Shown piece after piece: positions 1 to 10,870 of a stretch of 64,000 nucleotides of DNA. The position numbers and the translations under genes are program-made. Where the stretch lies: positions 496,001 through 560,000 of the forward strand of contig JANTUC010000010.1 of the NCBI GenBank assembly GCA_026873275.1, read 5' to 3'. The notes under the pieces were generated by a model. It had not been told where the DNA came from and did not search any database. It saw only the letters and a program-made list of their open reading frames with translations. This stretch comes from Pseudopithomyces maydicus (Eukaryota > Ascomycota > Dothideomycetes > Pleosporales > Didymosphaeriaceae). Each line of letters opens with the position of its first letter. The stretch's first letter is position 1.

Positions 1-184
1 ATCGCAACCTCATCTGTCCATCATGAAAATAGTGGGGAGGAGGGATTTTCGGGCTAGAAGAACTGTGTGGATTTCAAATACGATGTGTGTATTTAGACTA
101 GTCATTCTCTACCGCTTTGTACATCAACAAACCCACAATATCATAACGTAGCACAGCCAAGATAAATCAAACCACTCTCACGCA

Positions 185-927
185 ATGCGCATCTTCATCA
201 CAGGATCTTCCGACGGCCTCGGTTCTCTCGCCGCCAAATCCCTCGTCCAACGCGGTCACAATGTGACCCTCCACGCCCGCAACACCCAGCGAGCCGAAGA
301 TGCCAAAAAAGCCTGCCCTGGTGCCGACGGCGTCCTCGTCGCCGATTTATCGTCCACGGAAGCAACGAAGGGCCTAGCAAAAGATCTCAACGCACAGGGA
401 CCCTGGGACGCAATAATTCACAATGCTGGCGTCATGCGCATTCCCTCATCGTCGACAGGACCAGAGGGTCTCCCGACCTTGTTCGCAACGAACACTCTTG
501 CGCCGTGGACGCTCACCTGTCTCGTGCAGCCTCCTCCGAAAAATACCATCTTTTTGTCTTCGGCGCTGCATAATAGTGGCGATGCGTCGTTGAGAGACAT
601 CAAGGCTGCGAGCTATAGCGATAGCAAGTTGCACAACACTCTGATGGCGTTTTATTTCGCGAGACAGCCTGTATTTAAGAACTCGGTGGTCAGTTCTTTG
701 GATCCTGGGTGGGTGCAGACGAAGATGGGGGAGCTGGCGCGAGTGATGACATTGGCGCGGCGGTTGAGAATTACGTTGCGCTTGCAGAGGGGACGCTGAA
801 GGGGACTGGAAAGCATTGGTATCACTCGAAGGAGAGGTCGTTTCACAAGGGGGCTGCGGATGAGAAGACACAGGAGAAGCTGGTGAAGGAGCTACAAGAG
901 ATTTCTGGGGTGGAAGTGCCTCGTTAG
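185..927 (+). CDS. Short-chain dehydrogenase/reductase, frame broken by a one-base gap
   Basis: Likely cytosolic NAD(P)-dependent SDR; substrate unknown. Visible motifs are the N-terminal Rossmann TGSSDGLG (residues about 6-13), the HNAGV equivalent of NNAG (about 78-82) and the catalytic YSDSK (about 143-147), followed by SLDPGWVQTKMG, typical of this SDR subgroup. The first frame runs 185-799 but loses family character after the KMG at about 729. The next frame then reads GAGASDDIGAAVENY and continues with a normal SDR tail (GKHWYHSKER, ending GVEVPR) to a stop at 927. The switch falls exactly in a run of five G (727-731); a sixth G would join the frames. Upstream DNA is only 184 bases, so the promoter is partly outside the window. 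Either a base-call error or a recent frameshift mutation explains this; the intact downstream tail favours the error. Confidence 0.8.
727..731 (+). other. G5 homopolymer at the SDR frame switch
   Basis: Five G follow AT of the ATG codon in QTKMG. Frame 1 codes for SDR up to here and the next frame codes for SDR after it. No GT-AG pair of normal intron size separates them. Confidence 0.75.
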
Positions 928-1123
928 TTACGAATGCTGAATTACAATAGACACTCACATTCCACACAATAACTGTTCTTGATGTTGATGCACGAGGGGC
1001 GAAAAAAGCGACAAACCCATCTGACCCCTCCCTTCACATCATGGTTCCAAGTATCGTTCGTTATGCCAGTAAATCGATCTCACGCTTATTTCCTCTCTCG
1101 TCCCTCCCTCAAGCCGCTCGCCC

Positions 1124-1516
1124 TCAACCTCCCAATATAATAGTCTCCCTCACAGTCCACGCACTACTCAGCAAACTGATCGTGGTCGGCGCCCTGTTCC
1201 ACTCTGAGGTGATCCTCAACTCATTCTGTGCCGTCGTCTCGCTAATCCGAACCAACGTGTAAGGGAAAGCAGTCGGCGCACTGAGCCACGGTTCGTACAC
1301 GGTAGCTATCGTTGTATCGACCCATTGCTCTTCTGAGAACAAAGGGAATGCTGGATTTGGATATTGTGTAGAAGTGGAGTAAGATGTCCATGTCGTCTTT
1401 GTAAGAGTCGTCGGGAAGGATGTTAGGGTTGAAGGGATGTGAACGGTGGGCGTTGGGGTGGCACTCGTCAGAGGGAGTAACATCGAGAGTAAAGCGTAGG
1501 TGATGTTGGGGATCAT
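1124..1516 (-). CDS. Small secreted threonine/serine-rich protein
   Basis: Single-exon protein of 130 residues, not recognised. Starting at 1516 (MIPNITYALL...) gives a standard signal peptide: hydrophobic core ALLSMLLPL followed by TSATPTPT. An in-frame ATG at 1543 would put nine residues before it and spoil the signal, so the inner start is preferred. The mature part is rich in Thr, Ser and Pro (repeated TSFPTTL and TWTSYSTST-like stretches), suggesting O-glycosylation. No cysteines are obvious, so it is not a classic disulfide-rich effector. It converges with the SDR gene. It could be a chance ORF, but length plus a clean signal sequence argue for a real secreted orphan. Confidence 0.5.
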   Translation of the reverse strand: MIPNITYALLSMLLPLTSATPTPTVHIPSTLTSFPTTLTKTTWTSYSTSTQYPNPAFPLFSEEQWVDTTIATVYEPWLSAPTAFPYTLVRISETTAQNELRITSEWNRAPTTISLLSSAWTVRETIILGG

Positions 1517-2015
1517 CTTGAATGTTATTAAGTTCTTTCTCATGAATAATTTGGGTGTTGAAATGGAGAATTGTGATTATTGCGCAAGATGATGTCTCCC
1601 TATAATGGCGAGACTGGCTGAACAGTGGAGCGCAGACGGACTACTACTTTCTATTGAGCCGACCATTTGGCTTATTATTGGAAGCGAGCTTTGGAAGCTA
1701 TCATCGCTCGATATTGTTGCTTTAGATGAGATTGACTCTTAAGTGAAGTGGCTAAAAGTGGTTTAGGCTGATTGACCATGGGTTCTGGACGCGGCATTCG
1801 ATAACTGCCGACATACGAAGCCGGGTACCTCCTACTTCTACTCAGTTCAAAGCCTCACAAGGTGATACGATATGATCAATAAAACATGTGAGTAATGTTG
1901 TCAGCCATGTGAAGGAGCATGAATAACAGAAACAGCGTGAGAGTTGCACCATGATTCCATTAACCTGTCGAGTGACATTACCAGATCATACTTAGGTAGC
2001 GACACTCGAGAATTC
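1517..2015. other. Intergenic, about 500 bp
   Basis: Upstream of the small secreted protein and downstream of the tannase gene. No ORF, repeat or RNA gene recognised. Confidence 0.5.
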
Positions 2016-3752
2016 TCAATATGAGTCTGACAAAACACTACTCCTGACAGAACGGCATTCCCAGCTACTTGCACTGTTTATGTTGTTCGGATTGGTGTTT
2101 ATCGCTCGTTGAGGGTATGGACAGACGGGCCGCTGACGGAAGACGGTTGTCGTTGTACCCACCCAGGTTGTCGCTGTGATGGATGTAGGAGTGTTCTTCC
2201 CCTCCACCCAATCCATCAACGCTTTCAGCATGTCGTAATTACTCTTACCAATCACTGATTCTGTCTGCGCAATAGTTGCCTGCGACTGTTGCCCAATACC
2301 GCCGACATTCCAAGGCGCAAAATATTCGACGCCGTCGTTGTCAGAAGCCCAACAATGATGCATCCCTGGGATCTGATAGTATCTTGCGAAGCTGCTAGAT
2401 GTTCCCGATGTGGCAGAGTCCATGGCTTGATAATATAGTGTCGTGCTTTTAGGAGGTATTATCCCATCTGCCAGTCCCTGATACATGAGTAATTTTCCAC
2501 CACGCTTGTTGAAAGCAGCCCAATCAGTCAACTCCGCCCTGGCGGTTGAACGACCTGGATCAGCCTTCTCCGCATCGGCAATTATATCGTCAGAGAAGGA
2601 ATAGCCTGACGAGTAGCCGAGGAAATCGATCTCCCATTGCCAATCGAAACCATCGGGCGCTATAGTGACATCGGGGCTGAGATATACTTGAAAATCCGCA
2701 TCTGATCCTGGTTCTGGGGCTGGAAACCCTAGAAACTGGCCCGTAGAGTTGGTAATGGTATAATTCTGGTAGAGCTGAATCAGAGTGTTGATCTGTGCCG
2801 GTTTCAGACACCCGTCCGACGGGGCTCCCACGGCCCCGCAAGATAGATTGTTTTGTGCAACTTGAGTGATGTTACACAAGTCTGGTCGGCTGATGATGTG
2901 ATCCTTGGTCCCGTCAAGGCCATCACATGCTTCTCTGATCTGCCTGGGGATGAATGTAAACTCGGAGGCGTTATTGTAAATAGAAGACGAACTTCTTGGA
3001 GGATTTAAAGTTGCAAGCTTCGTTAGCCAGGGCAACAAGCCTGTTTGGCTCCAAGCGGGTGCTCCTATTAGAAGTCCATCGAAAAGGCTCTGGTCGAACT
3101 CAAGCTGCTTCAACCCTTGTCGACCGCCAGTGGAGCAGCCACTGAAGTACGAGTGTTTCAGTGATCCCTGGCCATAATATGCACCAAGAAGAGTCTTCGC
3201 AGCCCTCGTCGACCCATCTATCGAGCGGTAACCCCAGTCGTTTTGCGCTTGTTCGTTTCCTCTCGCCCAGCGCATGTCGGGCATAGTGGAGTTGTGGCCC
3301 GTGTCGGTTGATAAGGTCGCCAGATTGTAGTATTTGGGGCCGGTCCACATATCTTTCCAATTTATGCCCCCACCGTAAGAATAGCTACCAACTGTCATCA
3401 AAGAGCCACTCCAGGTTGTGGGCATAATGAGCCCAAAACGATAAGTGCCCATGTTAACAATAAGGGCACACGACGGGGGAAGATGAACTGCATAATTGCA
3501 CTGTGCACCATCTTGTGAAGTTTGACATGCGTTCGTGTTACTGAGTATGCCGTAGAAAATATTCGAGTAGGTGTCTTCACCAAAACACTCTCCTTCTTTA
3601 ACTTCGCCAATCTTCTCTAGGTAAGCTCCTGTGGGTAGCTTGCTTGAGAATGTGCTGTTATTGCAGCGACTAGTAGAGGATGGTACACGTCCCGGGCACC
3701 AGTTTTTGGCAAGCGAAGGCAGCGCAATAGCTAGAATGTAATATAACCTCAT
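2016..3752 (-). CDS. Secreted tannase / feruloyl esterase family protein
   Basis: Single-exon protein of 578 residues of the tannase/feruloyl esterase family, which hydrolyses ester bonds of gallate or hydroxycinnamates in plant material outside the cell. The start at 3752 (MRLYYILAIALPSLA) gives a short signal peptide; an in-frame ATG 25 codons upstream would bury it. The catalytic serine is in GCSTGG (Ser about 207). Downstream are the acid motif GLADGIIPP and the histidine motif GMHHCW. Together these make the CS-D-HC arrangement of the family, in which cysteines beside Ser and His form a disulfide. The CPYP block near the C-terminus is also typical. Many NxS/T sites fit secretion. Feruloyl esterase versus tannase activity cannot be decided from sequence. 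Confidence 0.88.
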   Translation of the reverse strand: MRLYYILAIALPSLAKNWCPGRVPSSTSRCNNSTFSSKLPTGAYLEKIGEVKEGECFGEDTYSNIFYGILSNTNACQTSQDGAQCNYAVHLPPSCALIVNMGTYRFGLIMPTTWSGSLMTVGSYSYGGGINWKDMWTGPKYYNLATLSTDTGHNSTMPDMRWARGNEQAQNDWGYRSIDGSTRAAKTLLGAYYGQGSLKHSYFSGCSTGGRQGLKQLEFDQSLFDGLLIGAPAWSQTGLLPWLTKLATLNPPRSSSSIYNNASEFTFIPRQIREACDGLDGTKDHIISRPDLCNITQVAQNNLSCGAVGAPSDGCLKPAQINTLIQLYQNYTITNSTGQFLGFPAPEPGSDADFQVYLSPDVTIAPDGFDWQWEIDFLGYSSGYSFSDDIIADAEKADPGRSTARAELTDWAAFNKRGGKLLMYQGLADGIIPPKSTTLYYQAMDSATSGTSSSFARYYQIPGMHHCWASDNDGVEYFAPWNVGGIGQQSQATIAQTESVIGKSNYDMLKALMDWVEGKNTPTSITATTWVGTTTTVFRQRPVCPYPQRAINTNPNNINSASSWECRSVRSSVLSDSY

Positions 3753-5241
3753 GTCGGGTGTAAGTTGTTGAGATTCCCGGGTTCTCTCCTTACACGAACG
3801 CAATATAAAGCAATTTCTATAACCCATCCCTTCCCTTTATGACGTCGGGGGGGCGAACTACTCTGCACCTATGAGTGCGCCACAACGATAATCTAGCTGC
3901 TTAATGATTGGAGATGAGTAGAACTCTCGTCACGCGCCGTACTACACGACAGACCTCTAGTACCCTTTGATTTGCAGAAATCCGGACACATGTCAGCTGA
4001 GAGACTAGGAACAGCTAAGGCTTACTCTTCTACCTTTCATACTGGGGTTTAAAGGGCTCGGGCATGGTCAGGGGAGCGAATATTGGCTGACACATACGAG
4101 TCGATATCTCTTCATCAGGAAGTTCGATAATGCACAACATGCGCCACCAAAAGCAGGGAAACATACTTTTTGATAAACTTCTACTCGGAACAATGCCTCC
4201 GATGGAAGAAATATGAGGGGTTTGAAAGCTTTCCGGCTTCGTTCACAAGAAAATATGCCTGCTGCTATATGCTGAGTAGTACGCCCCGGATGTGAACCGA
4301 AACAACCGAATACATAAAAAAGATGTCAGTTTGTTCGAGTCTAGTCTTTCAATGTGTAAATAAGAGTAATGGCTTGTGTGTTGTTTTGTGTTTTTGGAAA
4401 GTGGCAGCAGAGTAGCTGACTGGACGAAAATAGATAATAGAGAAAAAGCTGTTAACCCCTCTTATAACGATTAAAAACGGGCGTACATAAAGGATTATAA
4501 AAAAGGTAGTATTAATTGGCCGGATCATTGTTAGGCTAACCCGGCTTTTGGTTTTGTTCTCCTAGAGCTCGTGGTTTCTGGCGCCTCAACACCTTAACAC
4601 CTCAACCATCCAGTAATGGCTTAACACCAGGATCTAGTAGAGCCAACTATTCGCTGTTGCACTCGTCTTCCTTGTTTATCTTTGCTTCGAACGAAAATTT
4701 GGCATGAGACAATTTCAACCGGAAAGTATAGATGCACATAATCACGCAAGTATATGTATTGTAACGATTACTATCTCATTTCATTTGAAGCAATTGCCTA
4801 CTGAGAAATCCTATTGGCTCCATTGAATAGAGGCGAAGACGCGTTTCTGAAGATAGTCTTGCTATACGCGCATCCTGAAAATTAGAGATACCAGCCTACA
4901 GGTACCTAAAGAATTAGGTTCAAACAGTAAGCTTTTCAGATCAAAACAGAAAGCTCGAAGAAATTACATGATACACATTTTTGAGGGTATGTTCGGATCT
5001 TCGCATTGGAAATCATTCGTCAAGCCTGGAACGTAGACAAAAAGATCAAGCATGCCTCTCTATCTTGGCAGAGCATTCGAAGACTATTGGTTTACTCTTA
5101 TACCGAAAATTGAGCGGCTATTGGTCTTTTTCTACGAGATGAGTATATCACCTCAGCAAGATTCTGGTGGAAAACGGTCTACTGAAAGCTACTTCAATAT
5201 ACTGAGGTTTAGCTTATCTTGACCATGTATAACTATCATGA
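3753..5241. other. Intergenic, about 1.5 kb
   Basis: Promoter side of the tannase gene and 3' side of the peroxidase gene. Contains a seven-G run near 3847 and AT-rich stretches around 4430-4520. No coding sequence or recognisable repeat seen. Confidence 0.5.
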
Positions 5242-6232
5242 TCAAGAATGAGAAGAAGGAGTCTTGATAAAGCTTGCCCCCAATCCCAAAATAGCCGCCT
5301 TCAAACCGACCAATGTGCCGATCCCGACCAATTTGGCCTCTTCAACTCCGTGTTCGCCGCCCTTCATCATCTCTCCGTATCCGTGGTTGAGATCTGATTG
5401 GTCGAATTTGGTCGGTGGTCTCCATCCCTCAGCATATGGGATACGTTCTTGTTCTGTTTCATCCATGAGTACTTCTTTTCGGAACGTTGCCCTAGTATCA
5501 GCTTACCGAAGAATATTTTGACCCATTGCAAAGGTGCAACTCCATCCTTCCCTAATAGATTCAGATACAAAGACGTCTCGCCATAACTCATAATAGCCTC
5601 TTTGATCCCATAAATCCAAGTTTTCTGTTCCTTCTCATGCTTCTCTTTACTCGCTAGGATACGTGCCCATCTTGCATGCCCAGCAGTCTTCCAATCGGTC
5701 ATGATTTCGTCATCGCTCTTGCCTGGATGAGCCTCACGATAAGCTTTAAGCACCATGTCAAAAGCTGCTTGGTCAAATTTCTCGCCACCGCCAAATGCTG
5801 CATCATCGCGACTCAAAGAGCCATCATGTTCGATATAGTTGTGTTTATTCACGTGATTCAGGTCAAAAGAATGCGCGTCGTGGTCTGGGTTTGCGATGAT
5901 CCCACTGGCTGCGAATACGCTTGCTATCTTTGGGTCTATGTTGAAGGACTTTGTGAGTGCTTCGATAGCCATTGCTTTTGTGATGCCTTTTCCATCATGT
6001 GGTAGGATGCCATGGTTCGCAAGGCTGTTAATCGCAGGACAGGGTGAGCGAACTTTGCTGTGTTAGCACTATCCATGATCTGAAGAAAGGGGTCGATGGT
6101 ATTCATACCATCATTTGGCCCTGGTGTTGACCAAGTGTCCCATTTTACTTCGACAACATGCTTCGTGGGAGCCTCGGGGTGCTCATTCTCCTCCGCGGAA
6201 CCCTTCTCGCTGCCGAACAACTTGGGAAACAT
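5242..6232 (-). CDS. Heme-thiolate peroxidase (chloroperoxidase / unspecific peroxygenase family)
   Basis: Three exons read in frame: 6232-6109, 6052-5507 and 5453-5242 (introns 56 and 53 bp), giving 293 residues. The first intron has a GCTAAC branch point. Splicing creates SPCPAINSLANHG with the PCP motif (Cys46), the axial heme thiolate ligand. YIEHDGSLSR follows (Glu116-His117-Asp118, Ser120), the EHD-S metal/acid-base motif of short peroxygenases; longer ones have EGD. The late IPYAEGW block is also typical. Enzymes of this family oxygenate or halogenate aromatics and alkanes with H2O2. There is no signal peptide, so unlike most studied peroxygenases it may be intracellular, as with the sterigmatocystin-type peroxidases. 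The C-terminus ends in a hydrophobic stretch (LVGLKAAILGLG). Confidence 0.88.
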
Positions 6233-8561
6233 TGTAAAAAGCAGTAGATCGAGAACAAGTTATTCGATTCGTAAGTACTAAAGAGTGATTTGCTCAGGCA
6301 TAAGGCTGTTTATATATGCAGATGTGTTTTCAGCTGCGTGCTTGCCGCCTCATTTCAGCTGGATCGTCAGCAGTTCCCGATTAGGCAGCGGATGGACCAC
6401 TAGCAAAGCCACCCACCCGATACGTACACCCCACCCGGATAGCCTTGCGGATCACAAGTACATATCGCAAAGTTGGGTAACGTAGGTAGCTCTCGATATC
6501 CCACCTGTCCACGGTAAGACTTAGTATGACACGCCAAATTCAATGTTGTACTATCGTCGTGCACACCCCAGCGACTTTGTCGATTGCGCTCTTTTCATTT
6601 TGCTGTAGTGGCCCGTTGTTCAACCGAATTTGCTCCACTGCCTTCAGTTGCTCAGGATTGTTTTGATGGTCCACTGCTCATGCTACCGGCCCAGGTTACC
6701 TAGGCAAAAGTCGAGCATGTCTCTGCGATAAACATATCATGGCAACGTTTTCAGGCAGTAAATGCCTCGTCAGGCTGCCTAACATGTCTTGCGTTGCAGT
6801 ACTGAAAGAGCCTTGGACTATGGACGCAATGAGGCTGACTTGAATCTACCCGCGGGCGATACCCAACTTGCGACTCAATCCGCACATGGAGTTGATCGTC
6901 ACAGTGTTAATTGTCACACTAGTACAATGACACAAGCTAGAACTCGAAATTTGCGTTCCCATATAAACGACGTCGCACATATAATCATGTTGCAATATAT
7001 TACGGGCAATTCTAAATACTAGTAGCCTTCTTATTCTCGAGACATTTCTAGATTTATGTACTCTAGCAGGCTGAAAAAATCGTATAAGTTTTCTATGACT
7101 CACAGTCCTGATGCACAATATTTGGGAAGGCATCGGCCTCAAGGATACCAGCCGTGTCTTCTACCATAATACGGCTACATCGATGTACCAGCTCCCTTTC
7201 TTATTCAACTGCTAATCAGAGCCACACAAGTATATGGCATGCTGTAACAATGAAACTTATACTCATTAGCGATATAAGCAAGTATCAGTCTTAACAGCGA
7301 ACTTTGCTTGAGGACCACCAAGCTCCTGGTCCGCCATATTGTCAAATAAGTGAGAATGGATGTGTAGGTGAAAACGTCTATCTGAGGAGAGGATGGTCGA
7401 GCATTCAAGAGACGAGGCAGAGCACGGCCTACTGCTGTTGGCCTAAGGTTCCCTCTTGAGACATGATTCGCATCTCGTTCTGACCCAGATAATAAATACA
7501 TATATAATGTGCCCTTGCGTGGCGGTGTTGTGGCGTCCACATTTCTCTAAATCATGGAACCCGCTATTGCACAGCCCCCATGGTCTGTGCCCATGTTGCG
7601 AAAAGTCATGCGCTTGAAGTTGGGCGCCAGGGCATGAACTTCGGCCCCAGTTTAATTAGTCAGGGATCTCACATTGGGATTGCTACTCTCTGCATCACCG
7701 TTTGTTTCGAAACCTGGAACAACTGAAGGCACAGGTTCTGTTCCTACGGAAGTTATGATTGTGCTACGGTCGGACGTATTTAAGCTTAAGCGGATTGCGA
7801 CAGTAGCGCATCGATCTTCCGCGTTTTGAAAACGTAATTAACCGTCAAATTTAGAATGGGGCTCGGACTTCGTTGTTCAGTTTCGTAGAATAGGTTTAGC
7901 GCTGGTTTAGATTTCACGCCGGGTTCATACGAAGGAAGACTAGGAATGGCTTACTCCGAGGAAACAAGACCGTCGAAGAGTCGCAATCGCTCCAGTACAG
8001 TAAATGGCGAAGCTTAAACAGACAATCCTGGATTCCTGAGAGGGCGTAGCCAGGCTCGGTAACGCATGCAAAGCTGTCACTGACAGTTCTGCTTAAGGAC
8101 CAGGACACTAGCAAAAATCTATTGTCACCATTTAGTTCTTGTCGGATTCTTGACGATGCAACGCAACAGACGGAGACGACTGTTCTCAAATGCAGTCCAA
8201 CTGAGCCTCAAGCCACACGGCAATTACAATAATTGGTCCAAATCTTGGAAGTTACAGTCGTTTCAAACAACTTCGTAAAGCAAAGTCCGGTGGAGCGCTC
8301 GCATTCCCTTTTTCGGCGCAACGGACCTTTACTTAGTATGCCGCGAACGATGAACGAGCCGAGCATCCCCTACTCGGACTTCGTTTGAGATCGTCGAACA
8401 TATGGTCAACTTTGGACGCCGTATATCAAGCAATATAGAAGAGAGCAATCACCACTTTTCAAATACGATACAGCACTCCTTCGCATTCGTTTGTTTCCCT
8501 ATTGTCTACTTTTCAGCCATATCCAAATAGGTTTTCCTTCTGACTGTTCACTATCTTCAAT
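6233..8561. other. Divergent intergenic region, 2.3 kb
   Basis: Lies between the starts of the peroxidase (minus) and CON-13-like (plus) genes. Apart from the TATA box above, the open frames here are short, lack domain character and look like chance ORFs. No transposon or RNA gene recognised. Confidence 0.5.
6309..6316 (-). promoter_or_regulatory. TATA box of the peroxidase gene
   Basis: TATATAAA on the minus strand, 77 bp before the peroxidase start at 6232. Position and perfect match make it a plausible core promoter. Confidence 0.5.
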
Positions 8562-9631
8562 ATGGGGCTTTTAAACACAATCGCTACTTCACTCGCGGCC
8601 GCTTCGCTTGTCTCTGCCCAAAATGATCCAGGCGCCCATATTGACAAGCCTCTTCTTTTCAGCGATGGTCTCGACAGTCTCAAGCAGGGTATCATGGACA
8701 ACCTCCCCGAGACTCCATTTACCTACGAACTTCAGGCGCCTGGTACAATACCAACTGGTTGCAACAATGTATTTCATCCCTCTTTAGTTGTCGTGCTTAA
8801 CCTGACCAAATCATAGGTAGCCATTGGCCAGGTCTTCGACACCGTAAAGTACAATCCCGCCGACTTCGATGTCTTCAACGTTGTTTACAACGACGTAAGA
8901 GCCACCCATCCAGATCCATACTCCACATCAACTAACCTCACCACCAACAGTGCGGCGACCCATGGGTCTTCTGCCACCACAAGCAGTCCCCCATCACCAT
9001 CGACTCCATGGCCAAGCAATTCGGCCAAGTCCCCATCCAAATGCGCCAATGGGTCCGCCATGTCATTGACGTCCCTGCCGAGTCCGGCTGGGCCTTCGAA
9101 TTCGACGGCAGCGTCACCTTCCTCAACCCGCAAGACGACATGCTCCCCGTCATCATCCACGAAACAGGGCACTCCCTCGACCTGAGCGGCGCATACGTGG
9201 ACAAGCCCATGTCCTCCTCCGACAAGTGGTTCAGCGAGCTAGCGCAGGACTCCAAGGTCCCCGATTCGTACGCATCTACCAATTCGATGGAGGACGTGGC
9301 GCAGAACACGGTCGTCGCGGTGTTCAATGAGAACTACCCTGGTGGCTTTGCAGCGGTTCAACCTGATTATCTGAGCATCTCTCATCAGTATTATACGCTC
9401 ATTAGCCAGGCGATCGACGTGGGACAGGGAAACAATCTCTTTAAGCCGGGACAGAGCGCTCAGTGCACGCACAGGATGCCACCGTCTGACCCTGTCCCTG
9501 TATCTGGAGCAAAGAGGAGCATGCGGCGTCGTGGAGGTGCAGCTCCGGTCGTTGGGTTGAGCAAGAACGTCACGGAGATTGTGACTAAGAGGGGACTGAA
9601 GAGCAGGACTGATTGCGCTCTGACGTGGTAG
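8562..9631 (+). CDS. CON-13-like secreted protein with HExxH zinc-peptidase motif
   Basis: Three exons, 8562-8768, 8817-8894 and 8951-9631 (introns 48 and 56 bp, all phase 0), give 321 residues. MGLLNTIATSLAAASLVSAQ is a signal peptide. The core resembles Neurospora conidiation-specific protein 13 from memory of the family: a CGDPWVFC block, a QMRQWVRH helix, then HETGHSLD (residues about 165-172), an HExxH zinc-binding pattern. A family homologue in which the Glu is kept could be an active metallopeptidase, but no activity is established for this family as far as I know. The C-terminus carries a basic RSMRRRGG stretch and ends KSRTDCALTW. Likely expressed during sporulation, by analogy only. 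Confidence 0.72.
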
Positions 9632-9855
9632 TGCCGATGCTTGGGCTTTTTGCAATGTCGGCAATGAATTTGTGATGTTTCTTGACTTTTTTATTCTTAT
9701 GCGACTGTTGTGGCTGTCGTATCAGGTTCAAATTTACCTGCTTTATACTTCTGATAGATACCTTTGACTACATAGAATCTGCGTTCGCAGCTCACACTTC
9801 AAACTACAAATACATCACGGCTTTCGAACGCTACAACGTGCAGCATGCCTGATTC

Positions 9856-10092
9856 TCACTGCGGCCACACTCCGCTATTCTTCGGATGCCATAACTCGAC
9901 CCAACTCCCATCCTCTGTGATTCCATCATCCTTCTTCACTTCACTCTTAGTAAACCCATGCGCCTTGATCAAACATGGATATTCCCCGCTATCTCCGGGG
10001 CAAACATCCGGGTGCTGTACTTGAGGCTTCGAGTTGGGGCCTGAAGGCTGGGATGATGAGTGATCTTGCTTTTTGGACTGGTCTGAGTTCAT
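9856..10092 (-). CDS. Small hydrophilic orphan protein, 78 residues
   Basis: Starts MNSDQSKKQDHSSSQPSG and ends PKNSGVWPQ. An upstream in-frame ATG at 10227 would add 45 residues of AT-rich sequence that looks like leader, so the inner ATG is chosen. It contains CPGDSGEYPC, a two-cysteine loop, and a charged C-terminal half (EVKKDDGITEDGSW). No signal peptide or membrane segment. The organised amino-acid use suggests a genuine small protein, but no family is recognised. Confidence 0.42.
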   Translation of the reverse strand: MNSDQSKKQDHSSSQPSGPNSKPQVQHPDVCPGDSGEYPCLIKAHGFTKSEVKKDDGITEDGSWVELWHPKNSGVWPQ

Positions 10093-10870
10093 GATGTGTT
10101 GAGTAAATAGTGCCACGTTATGGTTTTTAGATGGTATTTGTTTGTGGTGTTGCTGATTCAATTGGTAATTTGTAATGATGTAGATAGTAGGACATTCCGT
10201 GGTATTCTGTCGGAATATATATTGCAATTGTGTGATTGACGGGTGGGCAACTCATCAGTGGGATAGTGAATTTTCAATACAAAGTTGTTGAAGATAAAGA
10301 GTCAAAGTCATGTAGTGTGAAAACTGTTTAAATGTACGTTTATGTGAACGAAAACATATATAGTCAATTCAATGTCAGCAAGCCACAACAGGTCTGCAAA
10401 CTATGACTGCTTCACTCAGGCAAGAAATTGACACGATTACTTGTATTGTTCCTGATAATATTGATACTAGAAATGAAATAGTAAATTTGTGTGAGAGATC
10501 TAATTATGAATTAAAAAAAAACTTTGATAACTAGGCTGGAACGCAATACGCGCCGTCAACAGCTGGCGCCAGTCGATGTTAATGTAAGCAGGAACAGCTC
10601 TGTGGTATCATATATAAACGAAACTCCTTTTGTCTTTCCAGTTCCCACCTTCGGATCTACTTCGCAGTCTTCTTGCACTCACTCTCTCCCCTTCATAACT
10701 CTCAAATCCTCGGCCTTGGGCTTGGGCTCGGTCTCCGTCTACCGAACTTGACCAGTATGGCCTTCTAGTCGATAGGAGCCTTTTTCACCTGGTAACCTGG
10801 GCGATATGAACCAGGATTTGGAGACAAATTTTATTCACAATGGGACATTAGTCGCCGCCCATCTAGTCAA
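10093..10870. other. Intergenic, about 780 bp
   Basis: Upstream of the 78-residue orphan; AT-rich around 10200-10530 with a nine-A run near 10513. No gene supported. Confidence 0.5.

Noticed and set aside
446..967. Minus-strand 173-codon frame over the SDR gene
   Set aside because: Antisense to SDR coding sequence, basic and Ser/Gln-rich without motifs.
3753..5241. Possible transposon in AT-rich intergenic DNA
   Set aside because: No terminal repeats, target duplications or transposase/reverse-transcriptase fragments could be seen by eye.
7205..7540. Minus-strand 111-codon frame
   Set aside because: No conserved motif, no signal peptide, in a region of many short random frames.
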